From contig JAWHQI010000024.1 of NCBI GenBank assembly GCA_033032865.1, forward strand, positions 3,472,001-3,536,000: DNA of 64,000 bases. The letters run 5' to 3'. A program made the position numbers and the translations under genes. The notes beneath the pieces were generated by a model. That model saw nothing but the letters and a program-made list of their open reading frames with translations. It was not told the DNA's origin and did no database searches. Origin of the DNA: Dactylorhiza incarnata. Its lineage: Eukaryota > Streptophyta > Magnoliopsida > Asparagales > Orchidaceae. Shown piece by piece: positions 48,301 to 56,740 of the stretch (its first letter is position 1; each line of letters opens with the position of its first letter).

Positions 48301-51300
48301 TCTATCGCAGCCCCTAAAATGTTTGTCCCTACATATACTATACATGAAGCAAACAAAGTGGAAATAAAAAAAATCGATATCGGGGGAGTTATAACATTGA
48401 TCAGCTGGTTGAATCAACCATTAGAGTTGGAGAGAGTCTATCGCAGCCCCTAAAATGTTTGTCCCTACGTATACTATACATGAAGCAATTGAGGAGTTGG
48501 AGAAACATCAGGACATTTATTCCGATCCAGTGCTCTACGACTTTGCCACCATTTTATTACTAGACAATAAGAATAGAGAGTTGTTTCTGAGCTTACCAAG
48601 CTCTAAAAGGGTTTGGTGGCTCAAAAATCGCCAATACACATGCATGCAGTCGGGGGGTCTTTAAAGCAATGTCTTAGTTTTGTGAGGTTTTGTGCGGTTT
48701 TGGTTATGTATTATTTTGTACGGTGTATGGTTCGAGACGATATTTAGTATGCGTTCATATGTGTGTACATCTGCGTCGTATTATATGGTATATGATTTTG
48801 CGATGTAAGATATTATGATATTATATGGTTTATGGTTTTGCGATGTATTATATGGTGTATTATGTTATGCTTTATATTATTATTGACTAATTATGCTCGC
48901 ATCCCAGTGGATAAGCAGGTTCCATACATTGGACATCATGGCTTTCCAACTCAGAATATTATGGCTATGTGTGACTTTGATATGACCTTCAATTTTGTCA
49001 TGGCTGGTTGGGAGGGTTCAGCACATGATAGCCGTATTTTCCAGAGTGCAATTACGAATCAACGATGGAACTTCCCTCATCCACCGTCAGGTAACTTATA
49101 AAAATATATTTTCTACTACAAAAATAACAATTTATATGCTACTAAAATTATTTTCAACCTGCAGGAAAATCCTACTTGGTTGACGTTGGATACTCCTTGC
49201 AAGAAGGGTATATTAAACCTTATGCAGAAACAAGGTATCACTTACCAGACTTTGCACGTGGTCAGCGTCCGATAGAAGGACGAAAGGAAATGTTCAATCA
49301 GGCACACTCATCATTGCGTAGCGTTATAGAACGTACGTTTGGCGTGTGGAAGAAGAAATGGCGAATCCTTCGCGATATGCCATCATATAGCTTTAAAAAA
49401 CAACGAAATATTGTGATCTCTACGATGACACTGCATAATTTTATACGAAGACATCATTCACGTGTAGACAGGGATTTCTACCGATGTAATCATGATGAGA
49501 CTTTTGTCTACCCTCAAGCAAATATGATTAGACAAGGAGTACGAATGACAAACAACACAAGGAGGGAGGACAATGAGATTATTAGGGGTGCAAGGAGTCA
49601 GTTGAGTCAAATGATTGCACTGCGTGACTCCATTGCCGAACAGCTATATGAGGTTGTCGGACATTAACGTTGAATATGTTGTTTTTTTATGTTGCAAATT
49701 AGTTTGAATATTTTGGAATGAAACAGATAACTCAATATTAAATGTTCTATTACATCCAATGAATATTTTTAAATGTTTCATTTTAAACTGTCACCGGAAC
49801 GGTAATTTCCCAAACAGATAAATTGTTTTACAGTTTTGAAACTGACTGCAAACGGAGGTTATCCAAACAATTCTCAGTTTTGAAAATACAGTTTTGAAAA
49901 TACAGTTTTAAAAATACAGTTTTAAACTCTCGGTTTTATACTGCTCCCTTTTAAACCGGCACCGATTTCCCAAACAGAGCCTAAGACTACGGGTAATTTC
50001 TTAATGCAGACACAATTCCAACGACTTTAACTTGCACGAGTCTTTACAAAAATTGATGATAGATAAATCACAGTGATGAGCTTTATAAAGGAAAATAAGA
50101 GAAGTTGTATAGATGCGAGAGGGCTTGTAATTAAATTGCACAATTGAATAAGTGCAGACAAAGCCACAAAAGTTTGAAGACAATGGTTACAAAAAATACA
50201 ACTAGAGTAGTGAAACAAACACTAATTTAAACATAAAATAAGTGACCAAAATCTAGAAACTTACACAACTACGAAATAGAGGGCTTGGTGGGTCTCCGAC
50301 ACGCCTTCCAGTGGCCGGAATAAGAGAATGGGGCTGGATCTAAAATCTCGATGCCCAAACTGCTGGGTTGGACTGCTGCAGGGTTGAATGAGGGATGAAC
50401 AGGAGTTGTGAGGGGCTGGAGGTGGTTGTTTGGGGCTGCTAGAGACGGGCCAAGACTGTGGAGGGGCTGGTGGAGGCTGGTTAGGGTTGGGGGGGGCTGG
50501 AGGGGGCGTCCTGCAGTACAGGGACCGAGAATGGGTGCTGACAGTAGCTGGCTGCGTGAAAAATGGAGGAATTTCAAGGGTAGACCGGCTGTTTGAGGTG
50601 CATGCAAAGGGCTGGAGAGAAAATAATTGGAGTAGGAGGCAGGGATATGGCAAGGGGCGGCTGGAATGGCAGTGGGGAGGCTTTGGTGGGGTGTTAAGGG
50701 GCCCCTGGAAATTCTGGCAGCACACAGAGAAGATAAAATGCTGGGCGGATATAATGGAGGGAGGGTTTCAGTCCAATTATAATTTCTGGGCTGAAATCAG
50801 ATTTACAGGGGCTCTCAGTTGTATGGGGGAGATGATATTGAGGGCCTCGAGGTTGTCCATATAATTAGGGAGTAGGGCGTGAGGAAGTTTGCTGCTTGGG
50901 AAGGGGAAAATGGGCGTTGACTGGAAACTGAGTAGGGGTGCAGCACCAAGGCTGGAAGTGATAGGGGATGTGGAGTCCGCGTGGGGAAGCTTTTGTTTGT
51001 AGGTGACTGGTTGTAATACGTGAGGGAATTATGGTGGGGAGGGAATTGTTTAGTGATGGAATATGAGAGGTAATGAAAAATTTGTGGAGAGGTGAAGAAA
51101 TGGAAGTGGAGGAAATTTAAGAGGGGCCTAAATTTTAGGAGAGGTGGAGTTAGTCGGGTAGTGGGGTATGATAGTTATGTGGTGGTGGCTGGCCAGAGGT
51201 GATCACCGGAGGTGGCCTGCGATGGTTTCCGGCAATCACCGGAAAATTGAAATTGAAGGGGCATTAAGGAGTGGGGTGGAGGCTTGGCAGAGGTGGCCGG

Positions 51301-54300
51301 AAGAGGTTTCCGGCGATCGCCAAGAACTTAAAGTGGAGAGAATGAAGGGGTGTTCGTAGCTGGTTTTGGAGGGGGTATGGGGAGCGGTTGGAAGAGAGCC
51401 GGTTGGAGGTTTGTGAGGGTGAATGGGGGTTGCTGGCTATTGGAGGTGAGAGGGGAATAAGGGTCGCTGCCGGCTGAAAATTTTGAGGGGGGGTGGGGGG
51501 GAGATGGTGGGGTGGCCAGCCAATGAAAAAGGAGAAAAAATTAAAAATGATAACTACTAAGATTTGGCAATTGGATTCCGTCTTTGGCACCGTATGATCG
51601 AAAGGAGGTTTTCTTCTTCGCTTCAACTTTCAATGCCCTCCAAATGAGCCCCCTATCTCTATTTACAGACTAAGGGGTCATCATGGACGGTCATGATTCT
51701 CCGATCAGGACGCCCCTCAAATACATTAAAATAAAAAATAGAAAATACACAAAAAATAACTAAAATTCACGTATCGTCGATCCGCACAAAACAGATGGAT
51801 CCGATCGTCTTGTAGGTCTATGTGTCGCGATCCCCATCAGAGAATTTAGTAGAAATTTGAAATATTAATTGTGGCTTTTCTCTGTGTAATGGGGAATCTA
51901 TAAGTGGAATTAATTGAGTGGGAGGTTATTAGGCCGAGGGGTGCATGTTTAGGGAGTGAGGGGAGTGGTAGTGCGGTAGAAAATATGGGCTAGGACTTTT
52001 GGGGAGAGTTCTGTGGAAAACTGAAATATTAATTGGGGCTTTTCATTCCACGTGGAGGGAAATGTGGAACGTGGGCATAACAGGAGGGGTCACGGGTAGG
52101 ACTTTTAGGACTTTTGGAAAACTAAATATTAATTGTGGCTTTTTTTTGTAGTGCAGAAGGTAGTTATGAGGGAGTGTGGTATGGCTGACGGATAGTTAAT
52201 GGAGGTAATTATGGATAGCTATGGTGGTTACGTGGATAGTGGGGATAAGTGGAGGTGGAGTTGGTGGTAGAGAGGAGGTAGCTGCCGGCCAATTTGGTGG
52301 CCGAAGGTGGTGGTGGTCGCCAGAGGTGGAGGTGGAGGAAGAGGGTGGCTGGCCAAGAGGAGGAGAAAAAATTTTCCTAGGTTTCGCACCTAGGCTCGGG
52401 CTTTGGGCTTTCTCTCTAACTTTCAATGTCTCTCAAATGAGCCTTCTACCTCTATATATAGATTAAGGAGAAGTCATGATCATGAATTTCCAATCATAAC
52501 GACCTTCAAAACATATAAAATAAAAAATAGAAAAATACATAAAAATACTAAAATTCATATATCAACAATCCACTCAAAACGAACAGTTTGATCATCCTGT
52601 AGACCCAAAATGCAAAACGATCCCCATCACATGTAATCCATGTACAATTGGTTGGTGTGTATATAACCAACAATGTGGTGTGCAACATGGTTGCTTTTGG
52701 TAGGGTGAAGTTGAAGGATAATGACAAAAGTGAGTATGTACCAAAGCTAGTTGTAGGTGTTTAGTACCCCTGGTCAAGCTAGTTGTAGGTTTTTCAGAAG
52801 AGGTTGAAGACTTTAAAGTTTGTAAACATATTGGTTGTCATAAAAAAGAGATTTAAGAGACCCCGCGTGTTGTAGGTTTGAGAGGAGCTATTTTAGTTTC
52901 ATCACTAGACATCTAAGCTACATGGTTGCAATTCAAGATCCTGAAAAAGCAGGCGCAGTTGAGGGGAAGAATATTAAAGATGATTTTGTGGAACAATCTC
53001 ATTTTGTGGTTTTGTCCGAGTGCTAGATTATACCACGGCAGAATTCAAAGCATGGAGCAACCAATTTAAGGGTGCATAGATTCAGTGTCAGGTACACTTT
53101 TGAATCAAGATTGACGTGTGTATGCAACAGATGTACTTAAAAGATCTATCAAAGGTGTGAAACACAAACCTTTGTATGGTTCCAGGATGTGCATCGCTTA
53201 TTAACTTTGTGAGCTTAGAGTTTGATTTAGAGGAGTCATAAAAGTGATACAAAACAAATTGCTACATCAATGAGGTATGGTGGAAGATTATTAGGTTATA
53301 ACCTAAAAATATTGTCAGGAAAGCACAAAATGTAAACATATCCTTATACAAATTTTATATGAATTGTTTTAGACAAGAATAGGTTTAAAAGTCAGGAAAG
53401 CACAAAATTTAAACATATCCTTATAAAAAATTTATATGAATTGTTTTTGACAAGAATAGGTTTATAACTTTGCAATTTTGTAGATTAGTTTCAAATCAAA
53501 TTTAAACAAGATTGAGTTAAAGACCTTCTTAAACCTCTACAAAAATAGAAATTAAGATGCACTAAAGGTCTAAGTTGAATGTTAATAAGAGATTAAGAAA
53601 AATAAGTGGGAGAAAAGACTCGTGTGCTATCATCATCAAGGCGTGTCAGAGAAGAGATTTTATAGTATGACATCTCTGTATTCATTCTTTTACTGTGGAT
53701 TTTGTATTTCTACAACATATTAGAAAATGTTTCTCTGTGTTTGGTTTGAGTAATTTGGAGCTTCTTTTATTGTGAGAATTAAGTATAAGGGTTTGACAAA
53801 AAGAAATTCATATGCTGATTTGTTTTAAACACTGTGGCTGGCTTCTTGATAGGGGATCTTAGTGAATTTTACAGTTCTTGTTCTCTTTGATATTATTTTT
53901 CATGTTCATATTGGTTCACCGAAGTCGCTTCCAGCTGAAAAAGCTTCCTTAAAATCCTTGAGTTGTCAAACATTCATGTTGTCCATGTCGCATCTATTTT
54001 ATGTCGGCTATATGGTTGCATACTTTGTTTTATAAAACAATATACGATATATAACCAAATAAGCATCAAAGAGGAAAGTTGCCATTCAAAAATAGTGCAA
54101 TAAACAGGAGAAGAAAGAACAATGAAAGAAGGAAATAGTTGAAGGTTTATTTTAGACAGAACCTCAGTATCCCTTAGATATTTTCCACCACATTCTCCAA
54201 AAAAGCGAGCTTCAGGTCGACGACCCAAATCCAGCACTACCTAAATACAAATTAAGGTATGTAAGTACACAATAACTTGGAATGTGTAGTAAAAGTCAAA

Positions 54301-54494
54301 ACTCTATATTTCGTAGATTAGTATGTGTAGAAAATGTATACATATTGGAAACAATTCATTATTTTTGCTCCATTCATTTAAATCTAATTCCATTAAAATG
54401 CAATAATTACATGTTATATAACCTGTGTTACCTCAAGCAATCCATCTCTTCTAGGTTCATTCTGTAAACTATCCTGTAAATCCCGAGGTAAGAT
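25859..54494 (-). CDS. SPD1: SPD1/Ycf45-like AAA ATPase, eight exons, 5' part missing
   Basis: Eight minus-strand exons join in phase to give the C-terminal ~328 residues of a P-loop ATPase of the Ycf45/SpoIIIAA family. In this partial protein the Walker A motif G-R-P-G-V-G-K-T is at residues ~120-127 and Walker B V-V-I-V-D-E at ~194-199. Family hallmarks are '[12 protein letters not shown]', '[19 protein letters not shown]', '[14 protein letters not shown]' and 'GTAHGERL'. In Arabidopsis the homologue SPD1 is a plastid protein needed for plastid development in seedlings; there are related paralogues, so the symbol is tentative. All introns are GT-AG. Two are very large: 7.2 kb (27254-34435) and 18.5 kb (35646-54162), both full of transposons. 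No stop or shift is seen in any exon, so the gene is probably active. The exons for the transit peptide and N-terminus were not found up to the right edge. Confidence 0.9.
26241..26291 (-). CDS. SPD1: SPD1-like exon ([17 protein letters not shown])
   Basis: 51 bases, 17 codons, phase 0 at both ends. Acceptor 'tttgcag' and donor 'gtaattt' are visible. Too short to be found as an ORF; recognised from its splice sites and fit between neighbours. Confidence 0.9.
27110..27253 (-). CDS. SPD1: SPD1-like exon ([13 protein letters not shown]...)
   Basis: 144 bases, 48 codons. Contains the family block [20 protein letters not shown] followed by '[14 protein letters not shown]'. Acceptor 'gccaag' (poorly pyrimidine-rich) and donor 'gtttgt'. 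It lies on the far side of a 7.2-kb intron from the ATPase core exon. Confidence 0.9.
27560..27929 (+). mobile_element. Possible short LTR within the 7.2-kb intron
   Basis: An 18-base C-tract (27737-27754), 'ccatatataaggagg' as TATA, a transcribed leader-like stretch and 'ctcattttggtattatttgg' at 27927-27946 resemble a copia LTR followed by a decayed primer site. No partner LTR or target duplication was found, so this is weak. The rest of the intron between 27930 and 28149 shows nothing. Confidence 0.3.
28150..28326 (+). repeat. 5' LTR of copia element B
   Basis: TGTTAATG...CTCTCA, 177 bp, with a TATA box 'tatatatac' at 28249-28257. Confidence 0.95.
28960..29050. repeat. Palindrome cluster upstream of gag in copia element B
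   Basis: 'taacgcctggcgctagc', then three direct copies of 'caggctaccgccc/g', then 'gccggcgctagc'. These are the palindromic words of the Sirevirus-like LTRs at 4493, 12840 and 14498, not the gcgcacgacc type that copia element A has in the same place. The gag ATG follows at 29101. Confidence 0.75.
29101..33006 (+). pseudogene. copia gag-pol polyprotein, four disablements
   Basis: Starts M-M-K-G-N-N. Gag ends in [14 protein letters not shown]; protease has W-Y-L-D-S-G; integrase has 'HSDIYDF' and 'RSDRGGEY'; RT has '[11 protein letters not shown]'; RNase H includes '[12 protein letters not shown]' and '[10 protein letters not shown]'. Breaks: an 8-bp insertion (30865-30872) just before the catalytic Glu of integrase; TAG for TGG at 31532-31534; a 1-base deletion near 31785; TAG for TGG at 32416-32418. 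Apart from these the frame is clean over 3.9 kb and aligns residue by residue with element A. Confidence 0.95.
33773..33949 (+). repeat. 3' LTR of copia element B
   Basis: 177 bp, preceded by the polypurine tract and followed by the target duplication aaaat. It differs from the 5' LTR by about five substitutions, mostly transitions. Confidence 0.95.
34436..34720 (-). CDS. SPD1: SPD1-like exon with Walker B
   Basis: 285 bases, 95 codons, phase 0. Begins [17 protein letters not shown] and contains the Walker B block [13 protein letters not shown] and the sensor-like '[12 protein letters not shown]'. Donor gtaatg, acceptor 'ggatag'. Confidence 0.95.
34814..34886 (-). CDS. SPD1: SPD1-like exon with Walker A
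   Basis: 73 bases. The codon for the Arg of G-R-P-G-V-G-K-T-T is split across the upstream intron. Continues [17 protein letters not shown]. Only a 93-base intron separates it from the next exon. Confidence 0.95.
35425..35645 (-). CDS. SPD1: SPD1-like exon upstream of Walker A
   Basis: 221 bases, encoding '[18 protein letters not shown]' and '[16 protein letters not shown]'. Acceptor 'ttctag', donor gtacat. It is the first exon after the 18.5-kb intron. Confidence 0.95.
35646..36295. other. Intron sequence, possible end of a TIR element
   Basis: From 35936 'cgaagcacagatac' followed by 'gtatcggctc..acgcgtatagg' resembles the ends of the TIR element at 43355-44163 (gaagcaccgatac as complement). 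A GC-rich stretch then leads into the trinucleotide repeat. No matching second end was found. Confidence 0.3.
36296..36465. repeat. Imperfect (TCT/TCC)n microsatellite
   Basis: About 170 bases of interleaved ctt/cct triplets on the plus strand. It translates as poly-Ser in one frame, which is an artefact of the repeat. Confidence 0.95.
36920..37095. repeat. ~38-bp repeats with hairpin arms in the solo LTR
   Basis: About five units of 'gagtcttttgataaggagactcttagaacca' type. Each has a short hairpin with arms gagtct/agactc. The same array occurs at 55705-55885 in the truncated LTR. Confidence 0.85.
37725..38095. repeat. GTCGA-rich palindrome cluster in the solo LTR
   Basis: Roughly twenty 'tcga' cores, many as 'gcgtcgac' or 'ttcgacgca'. 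One clear hairpin is tgcgtcga-7-tcgacgca at 38063-38085; another is tcgacg-3-cgtcga at 37728-37742. The surrounding DNA is not CpG-rich. Confidence 0.8.
38300..39545 (-). mobile_element. 5' end of a decayed LTR element
   Basis: An LTR-like segment (39172-39545; minus strand TGTCTGCC...CATATCA) is followed on the minus strand by ACTTGGTATCAGAGCC at 39156-39170, a clean plant initiator-tRNA-Met primer site. The interior to the left (to ~38300) is GC-rich with no recognisable gag and no 3' end. Confidence 0.6.
39587..40560 (+). mobile_element. 5' LTR and gag start of a copia-type element, 3' truncated
   Basis: LTR-like sequence 39587-40003 (TGATATGG...ATAACA) with 'ctatttaaag' as TATA is followed by ACTTTGGTATCAGAGT at 40004-40019, again the initiator-tRNA-Met primer site. 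The interior to ~40560 has broken Lys/Glu-rich frames that could be gag. It stops where the next copia fragment begins. Confidence 0.6.
40630..40883 (-). repeat. 3' LTR of a truncated copia element
   Basis: On the minus strand the polypurine tract 'ttgagggggagag' (40884-40897) is followed by TGAATTCAAGTC; the LTR would run left to ~40630 (TCACA end). The partner LTR is absent, so the left limit is approximate. Confidence 0.6.
40937..42293 (-). pseudogene. copia RT-RNase H fragment
   Basis: The RT frame 42293-41493 is open and has '[13 protein letters not shown]', '[14 protein letters not shown]', '[12 protein letters not shown]' and an intact '[12 protein letters not shown]' active site. A frameshift at ~41500 leads to '[17 protein letters not shown]', and RNase H pieces ([26 protein letters not shown]) end at ~40937. 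Everything 5' of RT is missing: at 42293 the sequence switches to a Ty3 integrase tail. Confidence 0.9.
42295..42650 (-). pseudogene. Ty3/gypsy integrase C-terminal remnant fused to copia RT
   Basis: The minus strand encodes '[17 protein letters not shown]', 'KSHADIRW' and, after a shift, 'SVRRMDP' and '[15 protein letters not shown]'. These match the spacing of the Ty3 integrase tail (a 'Y-K..AD..R' helix, then 'L..RR.GP' and 'Y.LD.P'). The copia RT frame (VFSVKQN) starts right after the 'DWW'. Similarity is by eye and the piece is decayed. Confidence 0.55.
42749..43291 (-). other. Pro/Asp/Glu-rich open frame of unknown origin
   Basis: 180 codons, acidic and proline-rich, with '[20 protein letters not shown]'. 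A motif 'HRTLDEF..' followed by a 'PPDE' stretch recurs two or three times in this frame and, after shifts, near 42730-42860. No domain recognised. It may be the integrase-RT linker or gag of a TE. I do not regard it as a host gene. Confidence 0.3.
43570..43836. repeat. TTTCTGTACAGAAA palindrome array
   Basis: About nine 'ctgtaca' cores, four or more as the full 14-bp palindrome (e.g. 43574-43587 and 43774-43787), alternating with 'ttgaaag/ctttcaa' which are also complementary. The whole 260-bp block can fold on itself. Confidence 0.9.
43850..44040. repeat. ~17-bp GC-rich minisatellite
   Basis: About ten units of 'gatgcggcagcagggag' type with variants, next to a short gaa-repeat at 43838-43850. 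Confidence 0.8.
44490..45755 (+). mobile_element. Ty3/gypsy (Tat/Athila-type) LTR with primer site
   Basis: Ends 'cttgtcgtgcatca' at 45755, followed by 'ttttggcgctgctgtcgc', close to the 'ttttggcgccgttgcc' primer region common after Tat/Athila LTRs. The late part 'gttgctccctgcgatacgataaaccc..acttgcggctgg' matches the usual 3' end of such LTRs. The start is uncertain. After the primer site only ~150 bases of leader (to ~45900) remain. The 215-codon frame over 44425-45072 is not a gene. Confidence 0.65.
44730..45015. repeat. CGCACGCG palindrome cluster in the Ty3 LTR
   Basis: 'cgcacgcgtgcg' at 44819-44830 is a perfect 12-bp palindrome. Variants lie near 44745, 44920-44950 and 44990-45015. Two direct repeats begin 'ggatccgaatt' at ~44791 and ~44888. 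Confidence 0.8.
45759..45776 (+). promoter_or_regulatory. Primer binding site of the Ty3 LTR
   Basis: ttttggcgctgctgtcgc follows the LTR end 'catca' by three bases. Confidence 0.55.
45900..46690. repeat. Dispersed repeat, left copy (interrupted by Harbinger)
   Basis: AT-rich then G-rich DNA. The block 46550-46680 (gtgggag.ttattagg..gaggggcg.., gggagtgaggggagtggtagtgcgg) recurs at 51905-52010. The Harbinger element has inserted at its right edge. No coding potential or termini recognised. Confidence 0.55.
47525..48664 (+). pseudogene. Harbinger ORF1, Myb/SANT-like DNA-binding protein
   Basis: Exon 1 (47525-47851) encodes a trihelix/Myb-like domain with Trp spacing W-N-N / W-D-Q-L / W-K-L-W and '[16 protein letters not shown]'. 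Intron 47852-47920 (gtgaat...ttttag). Exon 2 (from 47921) continues [14 protein letters not shown], an acidic stretch and a basic '[12 protein letters not shown]' stretch. A 136-bp tandem duplication (48213-48348 / 48349-48484) shifts the frame and gives a stop at 48367. The original frame is seen again at 48455-48664 and ends at TAA 48662-48664. In the family this protein helps bring the transposase to the ends. Confidence 0.85.
48895..49667 (+). pseudogene. Harbinger transposase, N-terminal part lost
   Basis: DDE_Tnp_4-type nuclease. Exon 1 from ~48895 begins [19 protein letters not shown] and has '[23 protein letters not shown]', containing the second catalytic Asp region. Intron 49091-49164 (gtaact...ctgcag). 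Exon 2 (49165-49667) has 'LVDVGYSLQ', '[19 protein letters not shown]' and '[13 protein letters not shown]', with the third catalytic residue (Glu). The helix-turn-helix and the first Asp (usually A-I-D-G-T-H) that should precede are absent; 48665-48894 is non-coding. It is therefore catalytically dead. Confidence 0.9.
49985..52640. repeat. Dispersed repeat region, internally duplicated, G-rich
   Basis: Continuation of the interrupted repeat. The block 51600-51850 recurs at 52390-52630 (caaatgagcc..., ctaaaattca..., gatccccatca), a ~780-bp offset. 'gaaatattaattgtggctttt' recurs at ~51858, ~52023 and ~52120. Plus-strand G-runs at 50440-50515 and 51485-51510 could form quadruplexes. The overlapping ORFs in 50260-50860 and 51170-51620 are Gly/Trp or Pro-rich artefacts of base composition. 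Confidence 0.45.
52641..54162. other. Unassigned intron sequence
   Basis: No gene or TE domain recognised. Some stretches (52650-53250) read like broken coding DNA, but no frame is open for more than ~60 codons. It contains the 77-bp duplication at 53314-53464. Confidence 0.4.
53314..53464. repeat. 77-bp tandem duplication
   Basis: 'gtcaggaaagcacaaaa' begins at 53314 and again at 53391; the two units differ at only a few positions. Confidence 0.9.
54163..54240 (-). CDS. SPD1: SPD1-like exon ([12 protein letters not shown])
   Basis: 78 bases, 26 codons, phase 0: [19 protein letters not shown] and then KYLRDTE. Acceptor 'tatttag', donor gttctg. It lies 18.5 kb upstream of the next exon, yet the reading frame continues into it exactly. 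Confidence 0.95.
54432..54494 (-). CDS. SPD1: SPD1-like exon ([16 protein letters not shown])
   Basis: 63 bases, 21 codons, phase 0. Acceptor 'tttgcag', donor gtaaca. This is the most 5' exon found. Confidence 0.9.
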
Positions 54495-55679
54495 CTGCAA
54501 ACAATCAAACGTAAATGATAAAATGAAGCATAAGTTAGCAGCGGGCACAAGTCTTGAGTCCTGAGGAGACCTTTCAGGACTTGATCGTTGGAGTTCAAAA
54601 GGAGGGGTAAAACTATAATTCCTTGAGAATGATGTTGGTCCCTTTTTAAGATAGATTAGACTTGATCAAACCCAAATCAAGACATAAAATAAGGAATTAA
54701 GGGGAAAGACACTTAAATTAAGAAGTTATCAAGGAGGTAATAAAGGAATAAACTCAAAATTCTCCTTAAAAAGAGGGTGACAAAAAAATTGACTTCAAAA
54801 TATGAATTTGGTGTCCAGCTTTCACGTACCACCAATTGACTTCTATTTCTCCATTTCTAGTGTTATTTTTATTTATGTTTCCTTTTTTCAAGATTTCAAA
54901 TAAATGTGATAAACATCAAGATTATATCATAAGATAGCTTATAATAAGCGACGTGAGCTAGACTGTGAAGATGGAATCTAAGTAGATGCAACAATGGGTG
55001 CAGTGATAAGGAGAATCCTAACCAAGTCTAAATGATGCACATATGTGATATGATGTCTGAATTAAATTGCAAATGATTAACTAAATAATTAAGAGATCAC
55101 TTTGATTCCCAAAATAAGATTTTGGTTCGTTTGCGATTAGAGTGCAAATAATTTCAAGTGCAATGCAAATAAACGCTGCAAATCGGTACGAGATCAAGGA
55201 GCAAACATGTATACAATCACATCCATAAAAATATAGTTTAGGCATACAACGAACAAAAAATGAGGCATACAACGAATATACACGTACATAGAGGCATTGG
55301 TTTGCGGTGGTGACATCCCAGTAGTGTTGACACATGGGGAATGATGGAGGGAAGCCCGAGAGTGCAAGAGTTGTCCTTGTCTGGACGACCCCTAATGATG
55401 ATGGGGGGTTGCGGGGAGTGGAGGCGTTGGTTGCAGGATCGGTCATAGGCGATGAAGGATCGGAAAGGGTAATGGAGGGGGGGCCATCAACTGTAACTGT
55501 AGCAGCGGGTGAGGGAGGGATTGGGGATAACAGCCGGTGGTGGCTACGGAGGGTTGCAGGTGAGGGAACGACACGAGAGACGGAGGCTATAGCAGCGGGG
55601 AGGGAAGGATTCTGGGTTGGATATGGGTGCAGGCGAGAGAGAAGGCTCGGGTAGAGAGATAGGCTGAGTAAAGAGTAAA
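54495..55679. other. 5' side of the SPD1-like gene, no exon recognised
   Basis: AT-rich to ~55300, then GC-rich to 55660. The minus strand of 55660-55320 is open (Ser/Thr/Pro-rich, e.g. 'DGPPSITLSDPSSP') and could be read as a leader exon, but it has no supported start, donor or similarity. Confidence 0.35.
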
Positions 55680-56169
55680 GAGTTTTAAGAATCCATCTTC
55701 AAAGGATTCAGTCTTGATTCAAGATCTCTTTATCAAAAGATCTGGTTTGGTTCAAGATCTCTTTATCAAAAGATCTGGTTTAGTTCTAAGAGTCTCCTTA
55801 TCAAAAGACTCAGTCCCTAGTTCTAAGAGTCTTCTTATCAAAAGACTCAGTGGTTCTAAGAGTCTCCTTATCAAAAGACTCAGGCACTGTGATAGTGTAT
55901 TCCTACCGAGGTGGTAGAAGAGTGGACTACCCAGATTTTGGGGAACCACTATGGCTTTTGTGTCTTCTGTGTTGTGAATTTTATGTAATTGTCTCTTGTC
56001 TACTTTTATTATTCTGTGATTAATTTAATTCTGGTAGGAATCTTAAATACTTAGGAATTAGGATTATTTTTCTGTGCACTTCTTAGTAAAAGTTTTTAAA
56101 TCTCTATTCACCCCACCCCCACCCCCCACCCCTCTAGAGAATTCTCAGGGATACAACTGTGCACTTTCA
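55680..56169 (+). mobile_element. 5'-truncated LTR of the family at 36649-38268
   Basis: It repeats the 'aagagtctccttatcaaaagactcag' array, 'gtggactacccagattttggggaaccacta' and the end 'ctctagagaattctcagg..caactgtgcactttca' of the solo LTR, here in plus orientation. It lacks the TGTTGGG start. Confidence 0.8.
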
Positions 56170-56309
56170 TATCCAAATAGAGTTGCTCCTCATAAAGATC
56201 TGGAAGTTAGCAAGGAAAGGGTTAAATGTTTGGAAAACTATTTCAAAGCTTAATGGAGCATAACATGGTCGCCAAAGTATATGCGGAATTCATTGACAAA
56301 TCGGGGGAA

Positions 56310-56740
56310 TTTTAACGACTATGGTTCAATTCAAATCGTTATCTCCTAGATCCAAATACATGGTGGATTAATCATGATTCGTCGGCCCCTTCGCTTGAAA
56401 CCATAGCCTTGAAGCTAGTAGTACAATCATCTTCTTCTTCATGCGCCGAGAGAAATCAGAGTACTTACTCATTTATCCATTCAATGAAAAGGAGCATAAT
56501 AACAATGCAACGTGTCGTATAAGTATTCATAGCAATCTTCGACTTCTTTCTAGAAGAAATCAAAATTACAATGAAGGAAAGCCTAGGTTGTGGGATATTG
56601 CGGGTGATGGCTTTGAGTCATTCGAAGTGTAGGTACACTTGAGATAGCTAATCTATCGTTTGATGAACCAAAATTGGAGCTCTCGACTGTGGAAAAAGAT
56701 AATAAATTTGATATTCTTGGAGAGAATATTTAATTTCTAA
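56310..56740 (+). pseudogene. hAT transposase C-terminal remnant
   Basis: From 56349 the plus strand reads DPNTWWINHDSSAPSLETIA, then 'SSSSCAERNQSTYSFIHSMK', the conserved hAT dimerisation core (W-W...S-A-P...S...ERN.S.). After a frameshift it continues 'NLRLLSRRNQNYNEGKPRLW' and 'DIAGDGFESFE', the usual tail of plant hAT transposases. The catalytic N-terminal parts are absent, and no TIRs were seen. Confidence 0.85.

Larger units (their letters stand above)
46691..49981 (+). mobile_element. PIF/Harbinger DNA transposon (3.3 kb)
   Basis: Starts GGCTGAGTTTG and ends CAAACAGAGCC; the ends are similar as inverted repeats (ggctctgtttggg), a common PIF/Harbinger terminus. The 3-bp target duplication taa is at 46688-46690 and 49982-49984. 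It contains the two genes of the superfamily in the same direction: a Myb/SANT-like ORF and a DDE transposase. Sub-terminal 'cagttttgaaaata' repeats lie at 49830-49920. Both genes are damaged, so movement would need help from elsewhere. Confidence 0.95.

Noticed and set aside
50261..50864. Pro-rich minus and Gly/Trp-rich plus frames
   Set aside because: Mirror images caused by G-rich DNA in a dispersed repeat.
55320..55660. Candidate first exon of the SPD1-like gene
   Set aside because: Open and Ser/Pro-rich as a transit peptide could be, but no donor in the right phase, no supported ATG and no similarity I can see.
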